From assembly GCF_037975245.1 (NCBI RefSeq), contig NC_092577.1, positions 33,800,898-33,864,897 on the forward strand: a DNA stretch of 64,000 nt, given 5' to 3'. Numbering within the stretch: position 1 is the first letter of the stretch; every line of letters starts with the position of its first letter. Source of the stretch: Apostichopus japonicus (lineage: Eukaryota; Echinodermata; Holothuroidea; Aspidochirotida; Stichopodidae). Both the position numbers and the translations under genes were made by a program. Below the pieces are notes generated by a model. That model saw nothing but the letters and a program-made list of their open reading frames with translations, was not told the DNA's origin and searched no databases. Shown piece after piece: positions 11,443 through 23,444 of the stretch.

Positions 11443-14400
11443 AAAGAGTGATTTATAACCATGAAACTTTCAATAGGCGTGCGTCATGTAAGCCATTCCT
11501 TGGTTACAAATCCGCAACTTCCACTTGTATATCAGGTCGGGGGGGGGGCGGCCAGTGGAGAAGGGGGAGGGGGGAGGGGCACAGGGGAAAAGTCCCACCC
11601 AAATTTTGTGAAAAGCCAGACACTGGTTCGCCTTTTCATAAACAATAAATAGCCCTTTGTGGTAAGGAATAGCTTATTCTTTTTAAATTAGATAGTATTA
11701 CTCGTCAATGAAAAAAAAAACGATGCCATTTTTGAAAAACCGCAAGTTAATCATTTTATTACGAAAATCAAAGCTGATAAATTGTTCTTTCAAATTTTCG
11801 AGTTTTTGTGTGGTACGCAGATTTTTAAACAAAGTCATGATACGGCCCATTGGCCATCTCGGCTCGTGTGCTCAACCCACCCCTCTCCTACACCCCTCCC
11901 CCACCCCTCCCGCCGATGAACGTCCTCTTCCACCAACCCTGGGTCAGGTAAAATCTACAACAGCCTATAACGTATGTTGTACATATGCCATCATATATGG
12001 AACATATTTCGTTAAAGGCTAGGCGACGGTCTTTTAAGTCATCGCCGTTTTTCGGTGAGTGGATGATCGGTTTTCTAAGTTACCGTTTTTTCGGTGATTA
12101 GATTGCAATGTAATCTTACCTCTTTTTTTAGGGTGATTGAATTGCTCTGTTTTCTAAATTATCGTGTTTTATTGGTGATTGCTCAACTACAATTATGTGT
12201 TCAAGTGTCTTTCGAAAGAAAGTACCTTTAAGTTTTGTGAATTTAAGAGGGAGATATATTATGGTGCTTATGATGGTGCTATTATAATTTGACTTTAAGG
12301 TCAAGTGTGTCTGAAGGTGCATGTGAATTACTGAACTGTTTATGAAAAGATGTCCATATACTTCTACCAAAATATCTTAAAATAATATGTCGAAAAGAGA
12401 AGAAAAGAGCAAAGTAAATTTATGACTATAGGTCGGGACGCGAATCAGTGACCCTTGGGTTGCAAACTCAGATAGTTTCAAAACCCATTTCTAATCAGCC
12501 ATACATTTTTTGGCTCTTTTTCATTGTCTAAAATTTCTCAGTCAGTTTTCCATGATTAATTTTTCAGTAAATATATTAACGAGCTGTATACCAATGAATT
12601 TTTGTTTAGTGACGCAATTTGTCTGCAATGGTATATAGGTACATTGTGCACTTTACAGTACCTTCACATATAATTTATCTTTTTTACCGCCTTTTCTGTA
12701 TAATTTTGTAGAATATATTTATAGGATATCGTCAGGGCCTATAGAGTGTTTTGATTGCAGCTTTTCTGTGTATATTTGTAGATAAATGATAGATTTGTTT
12801 TCTTTATCGACCACTTCAACTACTGCGCCATGTGTCCACGCGGTATAGCTGAAAAGTATATAGTCAGTTTTAAATATTACGCATAACATTTGTTTATATA
12901 TCTGCACAATTAACAAATTAATTGTTATTTACTTCTTGTTTATGTTTTGGTTTCTGTTGTTGATAAAATCGTACAAAAGACTTTCACTGTGACTGAAGTA
13001 ATGTGTAATGTGTGAAAAATCAAATCGGAAATTTACTCTTTAGTTGGTGTGATATATATGAATGAATGTTACTTGTATCATATTTTGTTTTATTTACATA
13101 TTTTGATTAATATTTCATACCAAGATCTCATTTCATTTACGTCTGTATATAGTGTGTATGTCGGGAGTACTCTCGTAATAATAATAAGAATCATAGTAAT
13201 AACAACAATAACAGTATTAATAGTATAATAACAACAATTACTGTAATAATGCTCGTGTTTATGAACATTTTCGATAACATTTTCGTCGCTGCAGGTCTAT
13301 AATAAATCTCCATGACAATGCTGGACAGTTGATTGTATAATTAGCAAGTTTCATCGAAATAAAGTAAAATACAATACTGATAAAATGATCAATCCCCTTT
13401 GTCGAATTAGGTTGTTCCATTTACCCAAGTTATGGGAAGTGCCTCCTGGGTCGGGACCAGTGGTTGGGGACCATCATACCCCCAGTTTACACCACTGCGT
13501 CAGTATATTGATCAGTTATGGTGGGGTGGGGTGGGGGGGGGACTGAGTTATCAGGTGTACATTGTTATATTTGAACCCAGTAGGTAAACGGTTATCACTC
13601 TCTTACTTGAGATATGTGAGGACGGAGCTTTTACTTGTTAAATGGTTGCGGCAATGTTGTACAATGCCAGGAGTAGTCAACCTATGTTAAGAAAACCTGT
13701 TTATAGAAACTAATCGCACAAACCAAACACACTATTTATATAGTTTGTTGACGAACACCTGTTTATTTATTTGTTTATTGTCGGGTACTGTTGCAATGTG
13801 ATCCAATATTCTTTGGTTCCCTGTCATTACATAAATTGACTTTTGTTTTTGAAAAATAACCATTTAAAGATGAAAGAATGAAAAAAAAAACCGAGCTGAT
13901 TATGTTAGAAGTATTACTTTGTTTTAATTTAAGGTAGCTAAGAAAATGATGTAATGTAAATACAGAGAGAGACTGCAGTAAGCCTTTATATATTTAATCT
14001 CAGTTGGGAAAAGTTGATATTTTGTAACTTTGGCAAAGATATATATTTCGTTGATTCATTACTTAAATTTTATTTATTTATGTTAAGTTTTGTCAGAGAT
14101 ATAAATAACACATTTTATATGTGTATTGTAAAACACGAGTAAATAAATGATATATCTAACACGTGTAGGCTACATTCTTAATGCTCCTCTATTTAGGGGC
14201 GGGAGTTGTTAGCACGCGAGAGGAAGATAGAGTCAGGGGAAACAACTTCCTCAACAAATTTCTCAAACTGAATTAAGCATTAACATACATGAATAAACAA
14301 TTCGACATTTCTTCCTTAATGATGGCAAATTATTTAAACTTCCACAAATCCCTCCCCCCCCCCCCCTCCAAAAAAAAAAATCATCATCGATGTTAGGCCC

Positions 14401-14829
14401 AAACAGTTACATAGTCTTAGATAAAGTAAACGTTATAAATGCAATAAGAACGTTCAATTAAAGCCACCGGGCTTCTCTGCCCCCCAACCCCCTAAGGTGG
14501 GTTAAGGTACCGTAGTGGTCCTGATGATACAGTTACCATACACTTGACAATAAACCAAGCCATTATGCCTACTTTGCAGATTTCAACCGTGCGTGCAGTG
14601 TTTGATTAAACGAGCTTTAAACCCCGATCAATGTAAAAATTCGAAATTCCGGTTGGGCATCAGCTGATAAGTATCATGTGAATAAAGCTTTTAATCACGC
14701 GGTGGATAGGGATAGGCACTGTATTGTTTGTATATCTTCCTCATCTGTTTACTTACAACGCCGTACTATCATATATAACCATGGTTGAACTTGAGATAGT
14801 CCGCCAGGGCACTGACCGACGGATCACGA

Positions 14830-14830
<1 letters not shown>
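11443..14830. other. Intergenic DNA between the two small membrane-protein genes
   Basis: No gene recognised. It contains G-runs at 11540-11580 and 13524-13541, a C-rich stretch at 11877-11912 and an AT-rich remainder with ATA/ATT trinucleotide runs at 13180-13250. AATAAA at 11644 could be the poly(A) signal of gene A. A possible tRNA-like fragment on the minus strand near 12425-12490 is too degenerate to call. Confidence 0.4.

Positions 14831-14892
<62 letters not shown>
14831..14892. repeat. (TA)n microsatellite
   Basis: About 60 bp of pure TA dinucleotides. It lies at the 3' side of the minus-strand SINE at 14893-15022 and may have grown from its tail. Confidence 0.95.
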
Positions 14893-14894
<2 letters not shown>

Positions 14895-15022
14895 TGAATG
14901 TAGAGAGGCAATATAGAAAAGTGCCTTGCTCAAGAACACAATAGATAATGATCTGGCCAGGACTCGAACCTGCAAGCCATCACAAGTCCACTCATGCCTA
15001 AACCACTTTGACCACAACACTC
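14893..15022 (-). mobile_element. tRNA-derived SINE with tRNA-Ser-like head
   Basis: On the minus strand the sequence opens GTTGTGGTCAAAGTGG and contains GCAGGTTCGAGTCCTG, a good B box with its T-arm stem. The first part resembles a tRNA-Ser 5' half (GTGGTCnAGTGGTTnAGGC) with the long variable arm missing. A body containing TTGAGCAAGGCACTT follows, then the TA tract. Extent and family are inferred. Confidence 0.6.
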
Positions 15023-17232
15023 TCTAAAAGTATCACCTGCTAAATTTGTTCACTTCGAAATATTATTTTTATATCATTAGGCCTATTATTATTATTATAA
15101 TGACTGTATTTTACAGTTCTGCCGATGGACATCCTTTGTCTCTTTCATGAGTTTTTACTTGAACGCACAGCGACGCCGGTTTTCATATCTAATTATTATC
15201 ACTTGATAAACATGTGATGATTTGTATTCCATACAGGGTTCCCCAATGTTTGTTTAACGAGCTTTTGTTGTTGCACAATAACGGGGAATCACCCACCCAC
15301 AGCAACAGAATAATTACTTAGTCATTTAAAGTTGCGCGGATTTCACCATTGCATTACAACGTATTCTCCAGTCGCATAAGAAACATCGTTTGAAAACCGT
15401 CTGTTCTCCAGTGCAACTATTTGCAATTCACGATATTTGCTCTTACGGAAATACTGTTATCTAAAACGCGTTAACCTGTTAATCCTATTAGCCTATACTT
15501 ATATTTATATATACATTAGTTTTATCTGTGTTCGTTAATAGAGACGTAACTTAACACTAAACGTACAGCAGAGATAACAATTGCAAGTTCAGTGATAACA
15601 AGCTTTATCGAGGACAATACAAACAGTAACAAGAATTGCCTCAGCAGGTAAGTCGTAACATTTGAATCTTTTTTCTTTCTTTCATATCGCTGTGAAGCAA
15701 TTAAAGAGGTACAGGAATACCTCGAAATACATATTACGTCAGAATAACCACCATTGGAAGGCGGAAATTGAAATGAAACTTATGTACAAAATCTTACCAT
15801 TCCATTTCCCGTCATAATAGGCCTAGTACTACACGGACTAATTTACGTTTAATGTGATACTGTCTGAACAAGCTGTATTTCTATCAGAATTTAGTACGTG
15901 GTAAAAGTCTTAAACATTTCGGTGTACATTAGCCAATACAGTGTCTTTACTTGTGTTGACAGAATCATTAAAAGTCACGTTTTTACACCCTAAACATTTA
16001 CCCCCCCCCCCCCACCCAACCTTATACCCTTCAATTTCTCTCTCCCCAATACCGCTTACCGTTACGTATAACATATTTCCTAGTCATACAGTTAGTTTTC
16101 CCTTGATATAACGTTAAAATCATAATATTATGATACAATGATCGAGGTCAGTAACGTTGCCTGTTTGCATGATTGCATGAAGGTCACCTCCATGTATATC
16201 TGATAATGATGTCAACATAATGGCGCAATATGCACTACGGAGTACATTACCAATCATCAGCGTGTTATCAACAAAATAGGTTAAATAGGAAATACGTGAT
16301 TTATTATCAATTTCATAAATTTTAAATTTGATTAAGGGCTATACACTATACAATTATTTGTCCTCCCTCCCCTCCCCTCCCCGCCCGCTCTTTGCTTTTG
16401 AAAATTAATCAATTATTTAAGGGTCCATTGCAAACATATCAACGACATCGTAACGCTTCCATACATTATGAAACCAAAATAGAATGGGATTTCCCGATCC
16501 GAGTGTCGTGACCCTGTGTGCTTTCTCTATACTGGGCAGACAAAAAACATGCCATGAGTGTGGGATTTAAGTCTAGTTTATTTGGTCCGTATTATAACAG
16601 TGGTAATCTATGAAATATGAAATATGAGTTTGCTAAAATAGTCGCTTGGTTGGAACTTACTATGTATGGGCATAGGCCTACATCTATATACTATATATCT
16701 TACAACATGCCCCTTTGTTATGATTGAGTATATATATATATTGTTGTACACACAACCAACCCAAGCTAGCTGCGTACTTGAGTTCATGCCAACATGGCAC
16801 ACCGTTTTGTTATAGACTGGACAAACGTGAAACTAAAGTAGTCCACCTGCTAAAATGTTGGCGAGGGTACATGAAGAAGATTGAGCGGACTACTGATTTA
16901 CCAGTGGAGTGAAAGATAAACGGGCGAAAGATGAGCACCGGATGGGGTTATTAACTAGACTATACAACTGCTTAAGCATAACTTGGTAATCTAATTATTG
17001 GAAGCCTTTCTTTACATATGGCATATACCCCTTCCTAGCCCAATCCCTTTCTATCCATCACATCGCTACCCATTCCCTTCCCGTTCCTACCCTTAATACT
17101 CCTACCCTTCCTTTATCATACCTACTCCTTCCTACGTACCCACCCGTTCCTAACCACTATTTCCTATCACCTACCCTTCCCCTCCGGTCAATCGTACCCC
17201 TTCCAAGCAAACCCTTTCCGGCTCTAGCACTG
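15023..17232 (+). other. Upstream region of gene B, with candidate 5'UTR exon ending 15647
   Basis: CAGCAG followed by GTAAGTCG at 15648 is a strong donor, and the ~100 bases before it have no ATG. It could be a noncoding first exon splicing to 18781. The bases before the donor loosely resemble those before the gene A donor (AACAAGCTT versus AACAAAGCTT). Elsewhere there are C-runs (15999-16015, 16363-16384) and CCTTCC-type repeats (17030-17200), with nothing else recognised. Confidence 0.35.
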
Positions 17233-18720
17233 TTTGTGTCTCCTGGCTGTGGAGGGTGGGATGAGGAGGGGGTGGGGAGTTGTTACAGCTATATATCTCT
17301 GTCACAAAGACCAATATTGATGGTTGGGATTGTGTCTCCTGGCTGTGGAGGGTGGGATGAGGAGGGGGTGGGGAGTCGTTCCCGACAGCTATATATCTCT
17401 GTCACAAAGACCAATATTGATGGTTGGGATTGTGTCTCCTGGCTGTGGAGGGTGGGATGAGGAGGGGGTGGGGAGTTGTTACAGCTATATATCTCTGTCA
17501 CAAAGACCAATATTGATGGTTGGGATTGTGTCTCCTGGCTGTGGAGGGTGGGATGAGGAGGGGGTGGGGAGTTGTTACAGCTATATATCTCTGTCACAAA
17601 GACCAATATTGATGGTTGGGATTGTGTCTCCTGGCTGTGGAGGGTGGGATGAGGAGGGGTGGGGAGTTGTTCCTGACAGCTATATATCTCTGTCACAAAG
17701 ACCAATATTGATGGTTGGGATTGTGTCTCCTGGCTGTGGAGGGTGGGATGAGGAGGGGGTGGGGAGTTGTTCCCGACAGCTATATATCTCTGTCACAAAG
17801 ACCAATATTGATGGTCGGGGTTGTGTCTCCTGGCTGTGGAGGGTGGGATGAGGAGGGGGTGGGGAGTTGTTCCCGACAGCTATATATCTCTGTCACAAAG
17901 ACCAATATTGATGGTTGGGATTGTGTCTCCTGGCTGTGGAGGGTGGGATGAGGAGGGGTGGGGAGTTGTTCCTGACAGCTATATATCTCTGTCACAAAGA
18001 CCAATATTGATGGTCGGGATTGTGTCTCCTGGCTGTGGAGGGTGGGATGAGGAGGGGGTGGGGAGTTGTTCCCGACAGCTATATATCTCTGTCACAAAGA
18101 CCAATATTGATGGTCGGGGTTGTGTCTCCTGGCTGTGGAGGGTGGGATGAGGAGGGGGTGGGGAGTTGTTCCCGACAGCTATATATCTCTGTCACAAAGA
18201 CCAATATTGATGGTTGGGGTTGTGTCTCCTGGCTGTGGAGGGTGGGGTGAGGAGGGGTGGGGAGTTGTTCCCGACAGCTATATATCTCTGTCACAAAGAC
18301 CAATATTGATGGTTGGGGTTTGTGTCTCCTGGCTGTGGAGGGTGGGGTGAGGAGGGGTGGGGAGTTGTTACAGCTATATATCTCTATCACAAAGACCAAT
18401 ATTGATGGTTGGGGTTTGTGTCTCCTGGCTGTGGAGGGTGGGGTGAGGAGGGGTGGGGAGTTGTTACAGCTATATATCTCTATCACAAAGACCAATATTG
18501 ATGGTTGGGGTTTGTGTCTCCTGGATGTGGAGGGTGGGATGAGAAGGGAGTGGGGGAGTTGTTCCTGGCAGCTACATATGTCTATTACATATACCAATAT
18601 TGATGGCTGGCCGGGTTTGTGTCTCCTGGCTATGGAGATTGGGGCAAGGATGGTGGGGTGAGGAGGGGGGAGGGGCAGGGAACTGTTCATGTACGTTATC
18701 TCTGTCACATAGACCAATTC
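17233..18720 (+). repeat. ~97-bp minisatellite, about 15 copies
   Basis: Tandem units of 96-100 bp, each with CTCCTGGCTGTGGAGGGTGG, a G-rich GAGGAGGGGGTGGGGAG block, TATATATCTCTGTCAC and CAATATTGATGG. Most copies are nearly identical; length varies by small deletions in the G-run and by presence of TCCCGACAG versus TACAG. The last copies (18510-18720) are degenerate. Long open frames here on both strands follow from the repeat and are not genes. Confidence 0.95.
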
Positions 18721-18787
18721 GATGTTGCTTGGGTTCGTGCGTCCTATAAGTAGAGAAACTTTGTTTTTCTTTTCTTACAGTCTCAAC

Positions 18788-19114
18788 ATGGGTGGAAACC
18801 AGATCAAACATTTCTTGTGCCTATCATGGATGGCCATCTGGCATACTCTTCTCTCGTTGGTCGATGCCCGACCAATGTTCAGCGAACACGTGACAAGTAT
18901 GACACCAAACTCAAAGTCTACAGTTGAAGTGGCCGAGGGGTTCCCTACAGAAATGACAGTTTTCATTGTCTTTGTAATTTTGATTGTTTTTGTTTATGTC
19001 GGTGTTATTAATGTTCGTACATCTGTCACTTGTAGTAAAGAAATATCAGAAGAAATCAGAGAAACCAAAGATGGAAGCAAAGAGAATGACAATGACATGG
19101 TTCGTAACGTATGA
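18788..19114 (+). CDS. Small single-pass membrane protein B (paralogue of gene A)
   Basis: Unrecognised family. The exon starts at 18781 after the strong acceptor TTTTCTTTTCTTACAG, and the first ATG is seven bases in, giving 108 residues. A hydrophobic N-terminal stretch ending LVDARP looks like a signal peptide. A short Ser/Thr/Glu-rich ectodomain follows, then a transmembrane helix (MTVFIVFVILIVFVYVGVI), then a Lys/Glu/Asp-rich cytoplasmic tail ending MVRNV. Plan, size and exon start match the gene ending at 11442, so the pair looks like a diverged tandem duplication. The sequence has drifted far, with only scattered ectodomain identities. The intron before it is filled by the ~97-bp minisatellite, which ends about 60 bp from the acceptor. 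Function unknown. Confidence 0.55.
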   Translation: MGGNQIKHFLCLSWMAIWHTLLSLVDARPMFSEHVTSMTPNSKSTVEVAEGFPTEMTVFIVFVILIVFVYVGVINVRTSVTCSKEISEEIRETKDGSKENDNDMVRNV

Positions 19115-19174
19115 CATGAAAGAAGTGATACTGTTTCTCAAGATACAAGTGATCACGTAGCTAAAACGTTATCC

Positions 19175-19395
19175 AAAAGGGGGTGTGGTGAGGGGGTGGG
19201 AATATTGGTGATGGGGTTGGGGTAGTGTTGAGGGGTGGGTGGTGTTGAGGGGTGGGGTGGGAGTGAGGGGTTGGGTTGATGGCTTTGTGAGTTGTGGAGT
19301 GTGATGAAGTGTGGTGTGGTAAAGGGGTCGGTTGGTGGTGATGGGTGAGGTGGTGGTAATGGGGTGGGACTGGTAGCGAGGGGGTGGAGTTTCTC
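19175..19395 (+). repeat. G-rich low-complexity tract downstream of gene B
   Basis: About 220 bp of GGGGTGG / GGTGTTGAGG-like sequence with many G-triplets and G-quartets, able in principle to form G-quadruplexes on the plus strand. The minus-strand Pro-rich ORF through it is compositional. Confidence 0.8.
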
Positions 19396-21894
19396 CAATT
19401 ATGTTCTAATATTACTATGACTTGGTCAGAACTTGATAACTTGGTTGCAACTCAAGACAACATGCAAATTTAGCGATGAACAACAACCACTCTAGCCACT
19501 ACTAGATATAGCGCTTCAAGTAATATTTGACGTTTAGAGTCTAGCAAAAAGAAGAAGAAGAACAAGAGAAAAACATGATAAAGGTAAAATAAAATGTTAA
19601 AATGTAGATGCATATTGTTTCTGATAAAAGCCATCAGCTGTTGTATCGTCCACCAAAATTATGCTAGAATCATGTTAAATTGTGGTCACTCATGTTCCAA
19701 ATACAACATGCCATCTACTGTCAGCTTCCAAAATGTTACCTCATTGATAAGGCTAAATTATTTTGTCTACTTTTACACCCCTTAATATCTGAGAATGTTT
19801 TGGGGTTGGAAGGGGGAGGGGGGGCGGCTACGGAACCCATGAATGAATTGGAGTATTTTTGCGGGTAAACTTTGAGCAATCTCTATTATGCTAGACTTTA
19901 GTCTAAAACCCATGACCTTAAAATGAAACGTGCGCATATGCCAATGTCATTGTTGGTTGCCATTACGGTGTTAACAAAAATATGCATGCAATAATTCTTT
20001 ACAATTTATACATTTATATTTTCACTGAGTAGTTTTCATTAAGAAATCTTAACGTTATAGTTATGATTTCATGCCAAAGAATTAGGTGCAGTTACAACTT
20101 GTAATCAACATATCAGGTAGATTAGTTTATTGTCTCTTAATTTAGTCAAATTTAGTAAAACTTGAAAGAGCAAATGGCAAATATGTCCTCTTTATAGTGT
20201 TTTGTTTTAACGATAACTCATCTCAGGTTGTCTACTTATTTTATGATTTGTTTTCTTTGTTTCATGCTCGATCTTCATTTTTATATTCTTGATAGAAAAC
20301 TTGACATATTTTTGTGTTGTTTGAAATCGATTATGTTCACGGTTGTACCCCTAATGACCCCTGTATATATACCTATGTACAAAGTTTCATTGCCAGAGAG
20401 ATATCACCTTAAACTGTGAGGCTCATAGGTGGTATAACCATTAGCTGTGGTAGGCCAGCTTTAACTCTCAACCCTTTATCATACCTGCTTTTTTCTTATC
20501 ATATTATTTTTTCTTATTTTTATTTAACATTTATTTTGGTGTTTTATTATGTTTGAGCTGATAATTTTCTTTTGTCTGAAATATGTGTAATGCACGGCCA
20601 ATGCAAAAATGTCGTTACCTTTCTATCTTTGTTACAAATGCAAACATACTTACTCAGTGTTACTATGGCAACCACACGATACTTACTCTTACTTCAAACA
20701 TTTTTTTTACGTTTGGGCGGCAAACTGACTATATTTATCAAGGTTACACCGCATTGATCAATTTCACTGTATATATGTTTATTATACGTATATGTAGTAA
20801 GGTTATATGAGAATAAGCTAGTTATCAAGTCACCTTAACTTAGCCATCTTTAGAAAGGGTACTGATAGGAAACACCAACCTAACCACCATCACTGGCCTA
20901 TGTGATAACGATGTCTGTCATGAATACATTGTACAAACAGCTTAGGCAAATACTATTATTCCATTTCGCAGGTTTACAAAGATTTAATGTTCCTGCACAC
21001 ACACACACACACTACAAGGCTGAAGACTTGATCAAGTCAAAATATGACGTCATCGAGCCACTTGTGCATCAATTTCATCTTGATGTTATTCTCTATTTAT
21101 TTACGATTCTAATCTTCTCTAAATGGAGGGCTTTTGTAAGTACAACAGACACATGTTTCAGTCTCAGCACTTTAAGGTAACTTCCTCTCCACCATGAACA
21201 AACAAAAAACAAACTGGAGGTAATAATTACAGGTGTCAGTTTCCCCATAGTGACACTATGACGTCACAAATTAACACAATGACAGTTCTAATAGGCACAA
21301 CGTTTAAAGTAGAATATCTCCCAAGTGAAACAAAATGGAAAATCTCAGTTGTTTGTAAGGGTTGTTCATCACAAACATCTCTGTCACATAAGCTAAAGTT
21401 GATAGTTGGCTTTGTGTTTCTAACTTAATATATTATATATAACTTAAATATTAATATTCACGTTCTCCATAATTAATTGGGTATTACTCACCGGTTAAGT
21501 ATTAAGTATAGTGTATCATATCACCAGAAAGAATGTAATAGTATCTGATTATTAATAATAATATAATGTAACATATTGTCAAATGTAATATCAATGATTA
21601 AAATTTATATAAAAATAAATTTATTAAACATTACTTTTTCCGGGCGGCCTAATTGGTACTTGATTAAAGATATAATTAGATTTTGTGGAGTATATATTAT
21701 AAACTGTGACTTTGTACATAGTGTAAGTAGAAATAAATTAAAGTACGAACAAATCCGCACCGATTGTGGTATTTTGTTTTTTCTTCCTTATTTTAGGATC
21801 GGGTTTGCGGTAAAGACTAAAGTCGTTTTTAGCAAATTTTTCGACGCCTCAGGATCTAAAACAAAACTTATGGGGGAGGATACCAGATCTGTAC
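19396..21894. other. Intergenic DNA, no gene recognised
   Basis: AT-rich sequence with only short chance ORFs. It has a G-run at 19808-19825 and a short CA run at 20998-21012. No splice-supported exon, RNA gene or transposon terminus was seen. Confidence 0.4.
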
Positions 21895-22123
21895 CCCTCC
21901 TATGTACCCCTCCTATGTACCCCTCCTATATACCCCTCCTATGTACCCCTCCTATGTACCCCTCATATGTACCCCTCCTATGTACCCCTCCTATGTTCCC
22001 TTCCTATGTACCCCTCATATGTACCCCTCCTATGTACCCCTCCTATGTACCCCTCCTATGTATCCCTCCTATGTACCCCTCCTATGTACCCCTCCTATGT
22101 ACCCCTCCTATGTACCCCTCCAT
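21895..22123 (+). repeat. 13-bp minisatellite (CCTATGTACCCCT), ~17 copies
   Basis: Tandem 13-bp units, mostly CCTATGTACCCCT with single-base variants (CATATG, CTATATAC, TTCCC). Because 13 is not a multiple of 3, all three plus frames cycle through the same 13 residues and stay open, giving false ORFs rich in Tyr, Pro, Val, Leu and Cys. Confidence 0.95.
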
Positions 22124-22432
22124 TTCAAAATCTTGGACCTGCCTCTGGCCATTCCATGCAAGTTGATGCTCCTATCTAAATTAGGTGCATATGTGTGTGT
22201 GGCTAGGGGGGGGGGGGTTGGTGAGCTGAATTTTCTAATCATAAAATATATTTGCGATAGTGATATCTTCAATTTGATTGCGAAATTATATATTTATTGG
22301 GTTAAATGAAAATATAGGGGTAAAGCTTTCGACAAACACAAAGAAAACAAAATGATATAAGAAACTTTGACTGAAGTTTATTTTCATGGTTTTGAAATAA
22401 AAAGTTTCTAAGCTTGACTTAAAACATAGACA

Positions 22433-22500
22433 TCCAGCCCTGTGAAGTCATTTCGATGCTGGGCTATTTGTGCTATGCCGTTGTATAGTTACTTTTAACC
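22433..22500 (-). repeat. SINE fragment related to 28082-28205
   Basis: CCAGCCCTGTGAAGTCATTT followed by GATGCTGGGCTATTTG matches the 28140-28205 segment with a few changes. Only the leader part is present, without the tRNA-like head. Confidence 0.5.
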
Positions 22501-22534
22501 ATCCCCATATGTCCCCGAATATCCCCATATATCC

Positions 22535-22536
<2 letters not shown>

Positions 22537-22632
<96 letters not shown>
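22537..22632. repeat. (TA)n microsatellite
   Basis: About 95 bp of TA repeats with a single AA interruption near 22606. Confidence 0.95.
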
Positions 22633-22994
22633 GTGTTATGATTGTACAGAGTGCACCTCTGGTGATTTGAATCTGACAATTTACACAGAATAACCCCTCT
22701 CTATTAGCAAGCCAAGCCGTAAATAAAAAATGTGTAGCAAGTGGTATGACAGTATGATTTATAGTAAATAAGTAAAGAACAATTCATACGCATTCACACA
22801 CCAGTAGAATCACGAGTGGGTATACGGACTTAGGTCTGTGTATATTTAAGAAGAGAATTCAAATAAGCAAGCACACCACCTGAAGTACATAAACATTATA
22901 GATATAATAGACAAGTCCTGGTATATATCATTTGCTGTTAAATACTACTTGCAACCAATTTCCACAATTTTCAAAATATTGCACTTATCCAAGT

Positions 22995-23255
22995 AGGGGG
23001 CGGATCCAGGATTTTATAATGGAGTGTGTGGACCTGGTGTCGTTGAAGCCGAAAACCGTGTAATGGGTGGGTCCTGTGGGAGGATCTAATGAAAAAAAAA
23101 ATGAATGTTGATTCAAAAGCATACTTAGATCTCTATCTATTGTGTTAACGCTTACTTTTTTAAATTTTGAGTGAGGAAAAGTGGGGAGGAGGGGGGGGGG
23201 TAGGGGTGCGAACGCCTACGGCCCACCCCCTGAAGCGACACTTGGTTACGTGCCT
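22995..23255. repeat. Dispersed hAT-like repeat
   Basis: Starts GGGGCGGATCCAGGATTTT and ends CTTGGTTACGTGCCTG, whose complement begins CAGGCACGTAACCAAG. A second member lies at 35865-36497. No clear target duplication. G-run and C-rich blocks lie near the right side. Confidence 0.4.
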
Positions 23256-23444
23256 GCTGCTATAAGTTAAGTGTACAATACTTTCTCTCAAACAATTCTG
23301 TGCGGTCAACAATTAGAAATAATTTTCCTTGGACAGGCCCAAAAAAGAACAACAATTAGAACCAATCCCTTGCTATTGTCTTAAGTACTGGACAGCTGCA
23401 TATATCCAACTATGTGGTAAATTATTGCAATTATTCTTGACGAA

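Noticed and set aside
17289-18717. Long ORFs of 75-210 codons on both strands across the ~97-bp repeat
   Set aside because: They cycle through the minisatellite in every frame and contain only its translation. No start, domain or splice context supports a gene.
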